NCBI RefSeq assembly: GCF_012273895.1
Contig: NC_052126.1
Location: 1,191,218 to 1,255,217, forward strand
Source of the DNA: Zerene cesonia
Taxonomy: Eukaryota; Arthropoda; Insecta; Lepidoptera; Pieridae
DNA length: 64,000 nucleotides
Reading direction: 5' to 3'
Below are positions 49,748 through 61,042 of this stretch, piece after piece. Under the pieces are notes generated by a model. It saw only the letters and a list, made by a program, of their open reading frames with translations, did not search any database and was not told the origin of the DNA. Within the stretch, counting starts at the first letter, position 1. The number at the start of each line of letters is the position of its first letter. Position numbers and translations under genes: made by a program.

Positions 49748-51820
49748 AAAAATTTCTCATTTGTAAAGCATTTCAATGCCAAAAAACTAAAAATTAAATT
49801 AATAAAAACGTGATAAAAATTCTGCTCACTTGCTTGGAATTGTAGCAAAACAAACTAAGCACAGGTTTTAACTTGGAACGATCAACCAGCGCTTCCGTTG
49901 GGACCCTTTTGTAAAGTTTTGAAGCTGACATGTAAAATGTAGATGTTATTTGTTCTTGTTTGGTTTTATATGAGTATTGTATTTAGGAATTAAAGAGGTT
50001 TTCATCGATTTAAAATGAAATTAATTAATTTTTTCATGTAATCTGGCATTCTGCCCATGTACGCTCTCATGTTTCTATAGTATCCGACATATCTCAATCA
50101 ATTATAAAATGGTTAATGCCTTTAAAAATGATTTAACTTCTTAATTATTTCTGTTACATTTACATACGTACCTATTTAATGTTTAAGATTTTTTGTCTTG
50201 ATCTTTACGTTCTGTCTCTTGATCTGCATTATTGTACAAAAAAAAAAATCCATTGTACTTTATCATTGGTTAACATTTTAAAACTAAAAACAATTAATCA
50301 ACTTTTCATTTCTAGCTGCGTCAAAGTCTGGTGCAGCATAAATGTAATGAAATAATTACTAAGATATAAAATGCTTTAAAACGAGATGAAAGTCTAAAAG
50401 TAAGTTATATTATTTAAGACATTTTGCACAACACAGCAAAAATAGACGCGGTTAAAACCGTTGTAAGGTCTCTCGCTTCTAAATGTCATTTTATTTCATC
50501 ATTTGAAGAGAGAGTTTTATTTTGTTGCTAATCTTTTAAGAGATTGAGGATTCAAGTGGAATTTTATAGATCCCAAATTGGACCTTCATCAAATTAATAA
50601 TGTGAAATACTTCATAGAAAATGCGGGTGTGTGCCCGATTAATTACTGTTAAAATACGTTTGAAGAAAGAATCATGTTTTAAATATTCACAGTTGCATTA
50701 CGCCTTCATACAATTACATTAAAAGCGCCGCGTATCGCAATGTTTCGCTTCCACTCAAATCCCACAAACATTACTCACGGAAAGAAAATTTTGAAAACAT
50801 TTCATAGTTATAATAAAAATGAATTACGGAGCACGTTTCCCTCGTTCCGTTCCATAAACATACGTATTCCAGATTTAGATGAGTGACGCAGGTTGTTAGA
50901 GGATTGTAATCCACCAGTTTTGTTGGAAAACATACGATTTCTAGTCGGGATATGATATTGAATAGTGGTATTTGCGGTAGATTATTGTATTGCCTATAGC
51001 GTTACGTGTTAGCGGACTGTGACGTACGTATGTGTGAATTGGTGCAACTCGTGTTTGTCGCAATTGTTTGGTAAATATAGTTAGGTGTCGCCCAATTTAA
51101 CTTGATGTGAACTGTCGAATGTTTATATATTTAATACTTGAATATTTCGTGTGAAATATTTTACATTTTATATAAATTACCTTGATATTTCTGCATTACA
51201 GATGACATTGACTATAATACGAGTATATTAGTTTAAATATATTTCAATTTGATTTTTCAAATTCCAAATTATTATTAAATGACGCTTGATAAAGATACAA
51301 TTTGATAATTGCTGGTGGTTTGATGATGAAAATATAATAAAACATCTCATAGAAAATGATAAAATGAAGCCATTAATCTATATAACAAAATTGGTTCAAT
51401 GACATAATCGTAAAATGATATGATCACACATGCATGTACTTTTATATCACCAAGATTTAGGTTAATCCCCGTTTTCACGTCAAGCAACTGACATTAAAGA
51501 TTTATAGTGAAAACGTAAACAAAAACTGTGTAGCGACTGAGTAGGGCTTTGTTTGAAGAGTTATTCAGTAAGCTGCCTCGTTAGTGTACCACTTGGTATT
51601 GTTAACGAGTGTGGGGCGTTAAATCTTTGGGGCCCCTTATATTTTAATATCTTTTACTTTATATAAGAGACATCGCCTTTCGCGACTGCATTTGGGTAAT
51701 TTGTTTATTCTATTAAGTAGACAATTCTTTCTAAAAAGTATGTGTATGTTTTTAACTTTTTAAACGAATTCAAAAATGAACTTGATACTTAGACGAACTT
51801 TATGAATGAAGTTTCGAATT

Positions 51821-51931
<111 letters not shown>

Positions 51932-52243
51932 GCGATAAGGTCGCCAGTAGTATTATTAATTGATTTATGCGAAGTCGGGTTTTTCACTTCACATATCAAT
52001 TATTTATACGAAAAGTTATTTTTAACACGTTTTGTTAGCTTCACTTGTACGTTTTTATTTTTCTATGTAACCGACTCCTTTATATTCAATTTGACAAATA
52101 AATTTGATTTAAACGTACATGTTTACTTTAAACTTTGTATACTTATACAGTATCGTTATTGAAAAAACATTTATTTCAAAAGTCCTAGTCCGCAAGCAGG
52201 GCCCTAAAAGACTCCAGTCCGTACCTGCATTGTTCTCTTACAG

Positions 52244-52338
52244 GTGGACGGAGTACCATTGCATGGGGTGACGAACCATCGCGCCGTCGCCCTGTTGAGA
52301 GACGCGAAGGGGCCCATCGTTAAATTGAAGGCCTTGAG
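52244..52338 (+). CDS. Patj: Patj exon: C-terminal part of PDZ2
   Basis: Acceptor TTCTCTTACAG and donor AG|GTGATT; 31 codons plus two bases. Encodes VDGVPLHGVTNHRAVALLRD then AKGPIVKLKAL, the VDG turn, the αB helix and the last strand of PDZ2. The two spare bases plus the next exon make Arg. Confidence 0.93.
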
Positions 52339-52698
52339 GTGATTCAGCTTGTTATGGAAGCTTGTGTTTCAATGAATTGTACTTTGCTTGTGACTTGATT
52401 TTGAGTTTGGTCGTGCGATGATTTTTAAGATTGCATATAAAATGGTTAGGTATATTACTATCATATTATCATATAACCTCAATCATATTGATTTATGTTT
52501 TGCTACGACAAATAATTTATATTGTATTATTACAAAAATCCATGTATTAATATACTATTTTGTGTGTTGTTGAATATTTTAGATTCTGATTAAAAAAATA
52601 ATCTTTCGTATCCTTAACAATACATTCTTAATTACCACCATCATCAGCCTTACATGTAATGTTTTGTATAAAAATGGCTTTTCTAATAAAAAATGAAG

Positions 52699-52819
52699 GT
52701 ATCTCCGCGGCGTGGGCTACGAGCGACTGCAGAAGGCGCTGGCGGCGCAGGGCGGCCGCTCGCCCGTGCCGCCGCCCAGCCCCTCCGTCACCTCGCTCGC
52801 TAAGTATAGCTTTAGTGTG
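52699..52819 (+). CDS. Patj: Patj exon: linker after PDZ2
   Basis: Donor GTG|GTGAGT is clear. The acceptor (TTTTCTAATAAAAAATGAAG) has a purine-rich last 12 bases and is weak. One base completes Arg, then 40 codons: YLRGVGYERLQKALAAQGG followed by a Ser/Pro-rich stretch. Drosophila Patj has the same YLRGxxxExLQxAIAA block directly after PDZ2, so the acceptor is supported by homology. Confidence 0.9.
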
Positions 52820-53147
52820 GTGAGTAAAGTGAGAAACGGCATTAATATGTTATTTTAATGGTAAAAAATATAATAAAATAAATGAATATATATATTTATA
52901 TGTAAATATCAAAACAATTGAAAGTATATAGGCCAGATGAATATATTTTACGTTGTGCGAGTGATATTATACTGCAATAGTATAACTTGAAGCGGATGAA
53001 ATTCAGTGGGTATTGGGCGACACTTTAACATGATTGATTTATCACGCGAGGGAATTTGGGTGATACTAGTCTACAATCTACGATAATGCATTTAGTCTTC
53101 TAAAATTAATTAAACAAATTTGTAGCTAGTTGATCCTTTAATATACC

Positions 53148-53225
53148 CATAATGCAGTGGTGGATCATGGCTCATAGGAGGTCTGCAGGGGAAAAATATG
53201 GACTGATGTTGATGATGATGATAAA
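53148..53225 (+). repeat. SINE 3' fragment (GATGATGAT tail)
   Basis: GCAGTGGTGGATCATGGCTC, ATAGGAGGTCTGCAGG and GATGATGATGATAAA are the degraded 3' end of the tRNA-headed SINE at 43498. A copy is present at 60915-60980 in the duplicated block. Confidence 0.75.
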
Positions 53226-53293
53226 TGAATAATTATTTGATCACTCAATAGCACAGTCAAACAAATTCTATTTTATTCTATATTGTTTCCCAG

Positions 53294-53503
53294 TACGACG
53301 AATCAACGGTGATAGAAGTGGAGCCGGAATCAGAAGTCCAACCGCACTTGCCCTCCCCCACCTCCCCCTCGGAGGAGGCTGAGATAGTGATAGGGAGGGA
53401 TGACGCGTGCGAGCGGGACGCGAGGCGTATACAGGACAAGTGGCGGGATGCGCTGCAGAGCGAGCCGGACTGGCCGGGACACCAGTACCAGTATGACATT
53501 ATT
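53294..53503 (+). CDS. Patj: Patj exon: acidic linker and start of PDZ3
   Basis: Acceptor GTTTCCCAG and donor ATT|GTAAGT bound exactly 70 codons in phase 0. It starts YDESTVIEVEPESEVQPHLP, continues with Ser/Pro/Glu, then the helix RRIQDKWRDAL and HQYQYDII, the first strand of PDZ3. The RKW-type helix before PDZ3 is also present in Drosophila Patj and mammalian PATJ. A near-identical copy is at 61043-61252. The following intron (53504-53954) shows nothing recognised. Confidence 0.93.
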
Positions 53504-53954
53504 GTAAGTTGGATCAATTCAGGTAATTGGGAAAAATATTCCTAATAATGTAATTGAGGACATGTATCAAGGTTCGGTGACAATATAATCATATGAGTTA
53601 AAGTTATTATCATCATTAGAATCGCAGGGATTAAATTATGTTCTCAAGTATACTCTGTAAAAGAGTGAATGATAGATTTTTTTTTATATAGTCAAGGCTT
53701 GTTAACTAATTAAATTTAATAACTTAATAACAAAATTAAAATTTTATAGAATTGATTATTGGAATGTTTATATATTTTTTGTCACTCTCCCAAGTCTTAA
53801 AAGGGAGGAAGTATTTTTTTCATAATGAGCAATATAAGGTTTCGTCTTGTTTGTACCAGGAGATCATGATATAATAAGAAAAATAATTATAAAATTAATC
53901 GCTTCCCATGATTCAAGATCTAAGTTAATAAATACTTAATAATTTTTCTTTCAG

Positions 53955-54125
53955 GTGGGTTCAATAATAAAGGAGAAGGACAGTGGTTTAGGTATTTCAT
54001 TGGAAGGAACAGTGAGGGTAGTTGGCGGGAAGGAAGTTCAAGCGAGGCATTACATAAGAGCTATAGCTCCTAATGGGCCTGTGGCCAAGTTGGGGATTTA
54101 CCGCGTGGGAGACGAGCTGTTGGAG
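53955..54125 (+). CDS. Patj: Patj exon: core of PDZ3
   Basis: Acceptor TCTTTCAG and donor GAG|GTAAAT bound 57 codons in phase 0. Encodes KEKDSGLGISLEGTVRVVGG, then KEVQARHYIRAIAPNGPVA and a GDELLE end. GLGISLEGTV and HYIR match Drosophila Patj PDZ3 closely. The intron falls before Val-Asn-Gly, the same position as in PDZ2. The next intron (54126-54569) contains a repeat tail at about 54230-54296. Confidence 0.94.
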
Positions 54126-54569
54126 GTAAATTGTAATACAAACTCATACTTATTGACGAACTCAAACTAACTGTTTTTTGTAAGTTCTATCTCAATCAAT
54201 TATTGTACTTCACCACCACCTTCATTATTATCTTCTCTTCCGGGTTGTCTGGAAGAGATCGCTTATAGCGATAAGGTCGCCCTCTTTACATTTTAAATAA
54301 TAAAAAAAGAAGTAAGAAAAACATAAACATAAACAGAAACACAGTAATTTAAGAAGATAAGAATAAACAAACAATATCTGATAAATTAGGGTACTGTTGT
54401 GTGTTATGGCTGTGAACTGGTCCAGGCTCGGCTTTATATGCCATTAGTCAGTTGACCCATAACGCTGTTGACGCTGAGTAGATTTTAAGTTACCTTCTTG
54501 TCCCTTGAAATTGTTTAATTTATAGTGTACAAATAAATTTTTCATTAATTTCAATATAAAACGCCCCAG

Positions 54570-54707
54570 GTGAACGGTTGGCGGGTACTAGGCGCGCATC
54601 ACGTGGAGGTGGTGACGCGGCTGCGCGCCGTCGCCTCGCCCGTGCTCCTGGTCGTGGTGCGGAAGCGCAGCGAGCCCGCCAACGGGATCGAGCCTAGCCT
54701 GGCGAGG
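54570..54707 (+). CDS. Patj: Patj exon: C-terminal part of PDZ3
   Basis: Acceptor ACGCCCCAG and donor AGG|GTAGGT bound 46 codons in phase 0. Encodes VNGWRVLGAHHVEVVTRLRA then VASPVLLVVVRKRSEP. Completes the PDZ3 αB helix and last strand. Very GC-rich at third positions. Copy 2 at 62316 differs by one conservative change, Leu to Val. The intron 54708-55184 has nothing recognised. Confidence 0.92.
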
Positions 54708-55184
54708 GTAGGTGTTACGCGAATTCCAACCTACATGCGTGGTATTAAAGCTGGTTTTGGCGTCACGCTGACCAGCACACACACCGCATACATTGATGCT
54801 TTGATTGGGCGTTATACTAATGCTTCATAGAGGTTGATACGTTTCTTTTTTCAGTACCGAGCTCGACTTGCAATATATGATATATCCAGGACATGAGGGC
54901 TTTTGTAACAAAAGTACTTTTAGTTATAAAAAAAAGTGTATTGAAAAAGGGTTTAATGCCTTGACTTCCCTGACCATCTGTTTTTCAATAATAGAGACGT
55001 TTTTCTGTTCTATACAAATTTCTCATTTATAAAGCATTTGAATTCTGTACTAACTAAAAGTTAAAATGTTTCCAATTTATTTTCTGCGACACAACAATCA
55101 CAACTCTTAAATAGTCATATTTTATTCATTTCATATAGATTTATTCTTTTTAATGTAATTCAATTTTCTGATAAATAATTCCAG

Positions 55185-55317
55185 AGCGGTATACTGGGAG
55201 GTAGTCTGCAAGACTTGCTGGCTCCGCCACAAAGACTGATCAAAGCGAAATCGGAAAGTTCCGTCGCTTCTCTGTGCAGCGCGGCCACCGTGCTGTCAGC
55301 TGGCCATGAACATGATG
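55185..55317 (+). CDS. Patj: Patj exon: PDZ3-PDZ4 linker
   Basis: Acceptor AATAATTCCAG and donor G|GTATGT; 44 codons plus one base. Encodes SGILGGSLQDLLAPPQRLIK then AKSESSVASLCSAATVLSAG. The L..RLIKAKS.SS motif matches the Drosophila linker (DRLVKAKSDGS). Ser-rich and probably phosphorylated (inference). Confidence 0.9.
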
Positions 55318-55528
55318 GTATGTTATCGCTAATTAATTGACATGGTATAAAACAAAATCGCTTTCGCTGTCTGTCCATATGTATGCTTAAATCTTTAAAA
55401 CTATGCAACGGATTTTTATGTGCTTTTTTTAAAAGAGTGATTCAAGTGGAAGATTTATATGTATAATAACATCTATTAAACTGCACCCAATTAAACGCGT
55501 GCGAAGCTGCGAGCTAGTCGATACTTCC

Positions 55529-55702
55529 TACTAATATTATAAATGCGAAAGTTTGTCAGGATGTGTGTGTGTTTGTTGCTCTTTCACGCAAAGACTACTG
55601 AACCCATTGCAATGAAATTTGGTATGTGTAGACAGCTGGACAACTGGAATAACATAAAGGCAAGGCTTTTTATTACGCGGGTCAAAGCAAGGGGCACAGC
55701 TA
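55529..55702 (-). repeat. Dispersed repeat, family A, in Patj intron
   Basis: CCTACTAATATTATAAATGC to the region of CGCGGGTCAAAGCAAGGGGC, with a family D segment directly before it (55353-55515). Both reappear at 63093-63442 in the duplicated block, in the same order and orientation. Confidence 0.8.
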
Positions 55703-56130
55703 TTAAGTTATAATGAAATTGTAACACACTAGTCGTTTATCCAAAATTTACTGGGTTTACGTGGGAAGAACACAAAGTAAGAGTGGTTGTGATTTTTCCT
55801 ATCGGATCAATTTCCTCTCAACATACTAATCGATACAGTAGAAATATCATGAATTTATATAAAGAACATCGTATGTTTTTCTTGTCTGCCGCAACATTAG
55901 TATTTTCTCTTTTTTGTCTGTGAGCGTTGGTAGAAACAAACACTCGAGTAACTGATAATTTCTAGCATCATCCATTTTTTACGGTCTACGAAAGTAAGAA
56001 ACCTTCATGGTCTAAATTTTCGAAGCAATATTATGCGCTCAATTTGTATATAGTTCACAGTAAAAATCAATGTAATATTGATACTTTTGGTAGACAACAA
56101 AATCCTAAAAACACCACAATTTCTTTCCAG

Positions 56131-56273
56131 AATTCTGTTCAGATGACCTCGAGAGGAATAGATCGAGATCCTTAGAGCCGCTGAGCTGGCTCGCGATGTG
56201 GAGCGACCATGTGGAATATATTCAGCTTCTGAAGGAGGACAGAGGGCTTGGCTTCTCCATATTGGATTACTTG
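56131..56273 (+). CDS. Patj: Patj exon: start of PDZ4
   Basis: Acceptor TTCTTTCCAG and donor TTG|GTGAGA; two bases complete Glu, then 47 codons. Encodes RNRSRSLEPLSWLAMWSDHV then EYIQLLKEDRGLGFSILDYL. SRSLEPLxxLAMWS and DRGLGFSILDY are conserved in Drosophila Patj PDZ4. The carboxylate-binding loop is the canonical GLGF. The intron 56274-56926 has nothing recognised except repeat remnants near 56670-56830. Confidence 0.95.
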
Positions 56274-56926
56274 GTGAGAGGAACAGATTATTTTAAGGGC
56301 TATTTTTAATAATAGTGCGCTAAATTGCAAGCACATGTTTACAGATCACAATATTTTGTCGATAGGTGACAATCTCGCGAGTTATTTTGATATATGTATC
56401 TTGAATAGATCAAGCAGCTTGTAGAGGTAAACTAAGTAGAGGTAACGTTTTTTGTAGCTGAAGATATTGGCTTGCTGTGAGAGACTTTTTACCGTAGTAA
56501 ACATCTTAATCCCATGTAATGATCCAGTATGATCCGATTTTTTCCACGAACGGTCACCTACTACTGGACAGGGAGGAATCATTCTAGATTTTAAATTGGG
56601 ATCAAAGTACAATTTCCTGCCAACCACAAAAATAGTCGACAAAACCCGAAAAGATTAACAAGAGCACAAATAAATACACTCGAATTGAAAACCCCTTTCT
56701 TTTTCGGAAACTAAAGCATTTGGTCCCATTTAAGAATCTGGAGTGGTACCCACCTCCCTGGTAACGTCAAATACCCTTTTCGTAGAAAAGTTTTATTTAT
56801 ATACTAGCTTTAATCCGTTCGCACGCATTCAACACAGAGAAAATCTTACGAACAGTAATATCACGATCTAAAGAAACATTAAAAAATAATGAATAAATGG
56901 GTGAACAATCAAACAAATCTCCCCAG

Positions 56927-57101
56927 GACCCCTCCGACCCGAGCAGTTCCGTGATAGTGGTGCGCTCAGTGGTGCGCGGCGGCGCGGCGGCGCGCGACGG
57001 CCGCCTGGCGCCCGGCGACCGGCTCGTCGCCGTCAACGGGCGGGACGTGGCGCGCGCGCCCCTCGCCGTCGCCGTCGCCGCCATCAAGAGTGCGCCTAGA
57101 G
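56927..57101 (+). CDS. Patj: Patj exon: core of PDZ4
   Basis: Acceptor AATCTCCCCAG and donor G|GTGAGT; 58 codons plus one base. Encodes DPSDPSSSVIVVRSVVRGGA, then ARDGRLAPGDRLVAVNGRDV and AVAVAAIKSAPR, matching PDZ4 of Drosophila Patj. Extremely GC-rich at third positions. Its last about 28 bp and the donor form the first unit of the tandem array at 57074-57720. If the intron is retained the frame reads GEWSKGDIAVRLEL and stops at TGA 57143-57145. Confidence 0.94.
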
Positions 57102-57720
57102 GTGAGTGGAGTAAGGGTGATATTGCCGTGCGCTTGGAGTTGTGATTTGGACGAGGTAGCTTCCGTGGCGGCAATGAAAATTGCACCTAGAGTTGAATGT
57201 AATAAGGGTGATATTGCAGTGCGCTTGGAGTTGTGATTTGGACGAGGTAGCTTCCGTGGCGGCAATGAAAATTGCACCTAAAGTTGAATGTAATAAGGGT
57301 GATATTGCAGTGCGCTTGGAGTGGTGATTTGGTTGATTCAGTGGCGGCAATCAAAATTGCATCTAGAGGTAAGGACAGTAGGGATGATATTGCAGTGCGT
57401 TTGGAGTGGTGATTTGGTTGATTCAGTGGCGGCAATCAAAATTGCATCTAGAGGTAAAGACAGTAGGGATGATATTGCAGTGCGTTTGGAGTGGTGATTT
57501 GGTTGATTCAGTTGCGGCAATCAAAATTGCATCTAGAGGTAACGACAGTAGGGGTGTTATTGCAGTGTGCTTGGAGAGGTGGTTTTGTTGTGGTTGCTGC
57601 AGTGGTGCCGATTAAAAGTGCACCTGAAGTTGAATGCAATAAGGGTGGTATAACAGAGTGGTTCGAGAGGTGATTTGGATGTGGTTGTTATCGTGGTGAT
57701 AATCAAAAGTGTTTTTTAGC
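57074..57720 (+). repeat. Tandem array of the PDZ4 exon end and splice donor, 8 units of 91 or 85 bp
   Basis: Unit starts, aligned on GTSGCSGC(C/A)AT, are at 57074 (the real exon), 57165, 57256, 57341, 57426, 57511, 57602 and 57693. Spacings are 91, 91, 85, 85, 85, 91 and 91. Each unit repeats the exon's last codons, the donor region and the following GGTGATATTGC(C/A)GTGCGC. Donor-like words survive as AGAG|GTAAGG (57369), GTAAAG (57454) and GTAACG (57539) and are lost in the others. In units 2 to 7 the frame that matches Patj stays open through the aligned region. Confidence 0.93.
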
Positions 57721-58162
57721 TTCAACTGTGTGTTTGTATACCTATATATGTATGTTAAACCGATTCCTTAACATTTTGGTCCACATCAAACAAACAGATT
57801 AAATTCAAATTTTGTACACTTACCATCGCTGATAATACAATAGTTTCATGTTGATCTTATTAATCTGATTTACTTAAATCAGAGACTAAAATACAATATT
57901 AACAAAAAAAATATATACGTTCATACAATCACAGAAAAGTGAATACAACAAAATAGTTTGCAGTTACTCTATAGTGATCTGTTATCTTATCGTGTCAATG
58001 TTTGTTAAGATTTAAAGTAATACAGATATGTTTTTATACGACAATTAAACATCAGGTACATTTATAGTTACTGTCGTGATTGACGTGTTGTTTTTGTAGA
58101 TAGCTCTATTTTTTACATAGGTAAGACATTTTGGTCATAGTTTCCTTTTAATTTTTTTTTAA

Positions 58163-58350
58163 ATCCTCGGCAATGGAGCTGCTGGGTCGCCTGATGGTAA
58201 GCGCTACCATCGCCCGTGAACATTCGGAGAGGCATAGGGTCTATTGCAGACCTTACGCCTCTACATATAGATTGCCGACTTGAAATTGGAGAGGGATCAA
58301 GAAAGGATTGACGAGAGGAATAAAGGAAAGGACTGGGAAGGGTAAGAAAA
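58163..58350 (-). repeat. SINE, family S2, reverse copy
   Basis: GGTCGCCTGATGGTAAGCGC, ACCATCGCCCGTGAACATTC, GAGGCATAGGGTCTATTGCA and AAGGACTGGGAAGGGTAAG are family landmarks in reverse complement. Lies in the intron after the tandem array. The remaining intron to 58604 has a family C-like stretch near 58440-58585. Confidence 0.8.
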
Positions 58351-58604
58351 ATGATATGGGTATGGGTATAATATGTTCAAATTATTATTTTTTATTATAT
58401 TAATTAAATTATAGTTATACAAATACATTCATACATATTATTATCTATATAAATAAAAATGAATAGCCAAATATTGCATAGCGTAAAACTCGAAAACGGC
58501 TTGACCAATTCAGATTTTGTTGTGGCACAAGTTTGTTCAACCAAACAAATAAACTCTTCAGTTTTATAATATTAGTACAGATTAATTATTTATTTTACTT
58601 TCAG

Positions 58605-58696
58605 GCATCGTCACGATAGGTGTATCGAAACCTCTTCCCTGCAGTACAGTGATTGGCGGCGAACGAGCCAACGGTCCCAGCTTCCAAAACAGCCAG
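58605..58696 (+). CDS. Patj: Patj exon: last strand of PDZ4 and tail
   Basis: Acceptor TTTTACTTTCAG and donor CAG|GTAAAT; two bases complete Gly, then 30 codons. Encodes IVTIGVSKPLP followed by CSTVIGGERANGPSFQNSQ. IVTIGVSKPLP matches the terminal strand of Drosophila PDZ4 (VVRIGVAKPLP), which shows that the intron with the tandem array is spliced out in the main product. No stop is reached; further exons lie in the gap or beyond. Confidence 0.93.
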
Positions 58697-59802
58697 GTAA
58701 ATTCTCATATTAACCTATTTTTAATTAACCTCTTTAGATAAAAAAATAAAAAAAATACGCAATTCTCTGTAGATCATATGGTTATTTTGTGTCTGTTTCA
58801 AATATTTAATACGATGAGTATAAAGTGTCTTGTGATCTTAGATCTTATATCTTACAATAATTTTAGTACACATGTTTCGATAGAGATTCATATATAGAAA
58901 ACAATTGTGCTAGAACGAGACAACTATATTTCACAGTGATCTGCGTTCGAATGTCACAATTAAATATTCTACAATACGGTTTTGATACATTGCTTCTTTG
59001 TTATAAAATAAATATGAAATACGCTACACTTGTAGCAATAGAATTTTAACTTAAAAAAAGTGATTTAGTGAAAAATTGTACACTGAGGGAAAAGTAAGTT
59101 ACATTATTTATAAGCTTTTTAACGCTTAGAGCAGTATTTATTAAAGTGCATGCATTTTTATTCTTCATGAGTTTCAATGAAATAGTTTGTACAATAAAGG
59201 GAATTAACAGTGTTGCCAGGGTTGAATACGTTATTGTTTGAGTTACTTTTAAACTTACTTATTAAAATACAGCAGTTTACTTAATAGTGTCATATGCAAT
59301 CCTTCAGTTTCTGCTGTGATCTCATTTGTGTATTGCCATTAACTTGTCATGTTACAATAGACTTAAGTCTATTAAAATAGTAAATGAAGTACTATTTAGT
59401 TTGATAAAATATAAATAATTTCCTTCATTATTGAGTTTATCTTAACCTAAATAAAAAAAATTAAAAAATATGTATATACATAAATTTATATATATATATA
59501 TAAGACGTAAAAATCTGGTAACACTGCAATAAAATTACCGCTCTAAGATTGAAAACCTTGTTTGTTAATAGTACTTAAATTTCCCTTTAGTGTACAATTT
59601 TTGCATGCTCTCAGGAATTCTATTAAGCAAAGTAATTTCTTCTGTACAAATAATTTAAAGAGCTTTGAATTTGCTTTCTTACACATAATTTACTGGAAAT
59701 ACACACATAACTAATTCGACTACTAGGCTGTATAGATTTTTAGAAATTAATTTTTTAAGAAATTTTACTAGAAATCCAATTTTTAGAAGTGCTTTGAACT
59801 AT
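58697..59802 (+). other. Patj intron up to the assembly gap
   Basis: AT-rich, no exon seen. Contains a possible short inverted-repeat element at 59208-59526 and a short TA run near 59486-59502. Confidence 0.6.
59208..59526. mobile_element. Possible degenerate MITE
   Basis: Starts CAGTGTTGCCAG and ends CTGGTAACACTG; the 12-bp ends are inverted repeats with one mismatch and resemble hAT-type ends. No target-site duplication could be seen and the interior is AT-rich. Could be coincidence. Confidence 0.35.
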
Positions 59803-60802
59803 NNNNNNNNNNNNNNNNNNNNNNNNNNNNNNNNNNNNNNNNNNNNNNNNNNNNNNNNNNNNNNNNNNNNNNNNNNNNNNNNNNNNNNNNNNNNNNNNNN
59901 NNNNNNNNNNNNNNNNNNNNNNNNNNNNNNNNNNNNNNNNNNNNNNNNNNNNNNNNNNNNNNNNNNNNNNNNNNNNNNNNNNNNNNNNNNNNNNNNNNNN
60001 NNNNNNNNNNNNNNNNNNNNNNNNNNNNNNNNNNNNNNNNNNNNNNNNNNNNNNNNNNNNNNNNNNNNNNNNNNNNNNNNNNNNNNNNNNNNNNNNNNNN
60101 NNNNNNNNNNNNNNNNNNNNNNNNNNNNNNNNNNNNNNNNNNNNNNNNNNNNNNNNNNNNNNNNNNNNNNNNNNNNNNNNNNNNNNNNNNNNNNNNNNNN
60201 NNNNNNNNNNNNNNNNNNNNNNNNNNNNNNNNNNNNNNNNNNNNNNNNNNNNNNNNNNNNNNNNNNNNNNNNNNNNNNNNNNNNNNNNNNNNNNNNNNNN
60301 NNNNNNNNNNNNNNNNNNNNNNNNNNNNNNNNNNNNNNNNNNNNNNNNNNNNNNNNNNNNNNNNNNNNNNNNNNNNNNNNNNNNNNNNNNNNNNNNNNNN
60401 NNNNNNNNNNNNNNNNNNNNNNNNNNNNNNNNNNNNNNNNNNNNNNNNNNNNNNNNNNNNNNNNNNNNNNNNNNNNNNNNNNNNNNNNNNNNNNNNNNNN
60501 NNNNNNNNNNNNNNNNNNNNNNNNNNNNNNNNNNNNNNNNNNNNNNNNNNNNNNNNNNNNNNNNNNNNNNNNNNNNNNNNNNNNNNNNNNNNNNNNNNNN
60601 NNNNNNNNNNNNNNNNNNNNNNNNNNNNNNNNNNNNNNNNNNNNNNNNNNNNNNNNNNNNNNNNNNNNNNNNNNNNNNNNNNNNNNNNNNNNNNNNNNNN
60701 NNNNNNNNNNNNNNNNNNNNNNNNNNNNNNNNNNNNNNNNNNNNNNNNNNNNNNNNNNNNNNNNNNNNNNNNNNNNNNNNNNNNNNNNNNNNNNNNNNNN
60801 NN
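59803..60802. other. Assembly gap, 1000 N
   Basis: Exactly 1000 N bases, a round number typical of a scaffolding gap of unknown true size. Distances and copy number across it cannot be trusted. Confidence 0.99.
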
Positions 60803-60848
60803 CTACGGTTAGGCAAGATACGCAGGTTCGAATCCTGCCTCGTGATCA
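60803..60848 (+). repeat. tRNA-like repeat, 3' fragment at gap edge
   Basis: CTACGGTTAGGCAAGATACG followed by the B box GGTTCGAATCC and CTGCCTCGTGATCAAA. It matches the 3' half of the minus-strand element at 49673-49747, and the similarity continues into the AAATTTTTTCTATTCTTTCA flank. Confidence 0.75.
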
Positions 60849-61042
60849 AATTTTTTCTATTCTTTCAAAATTTCTAAATTTATAGCTAGTTGATCCATTA
60901 ATATACCCATAATGCAGTGGTGGATCATGGCTCATAGGAGGTCTGCAGGGGGAAGTATGGGCTGATGATGATGATAAATGAATAATTGATCACTCAATAG
61001 CACAGTCAAACAAATTCTATATTATTCTATATTGTTTCCCAG

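Noticed and set aside
56797..57673. Overlapping antisense and sense ORFs over the tandem array
   Set aside because: They are repeat translations; the sense frame is explained as copies of the PDZ4 exon end.
57074..57720. CRISPR-like array
   Set aside because: Units are about 90 bp without short constant repeats and unique spacers, and the DNA is eukaryotic; it is a minisatellite derived from an exon.
59755..60885. Long ORFs of about 360 codons across the gap
   Set aside because: Almost all of their length is N; they carry no sequence.
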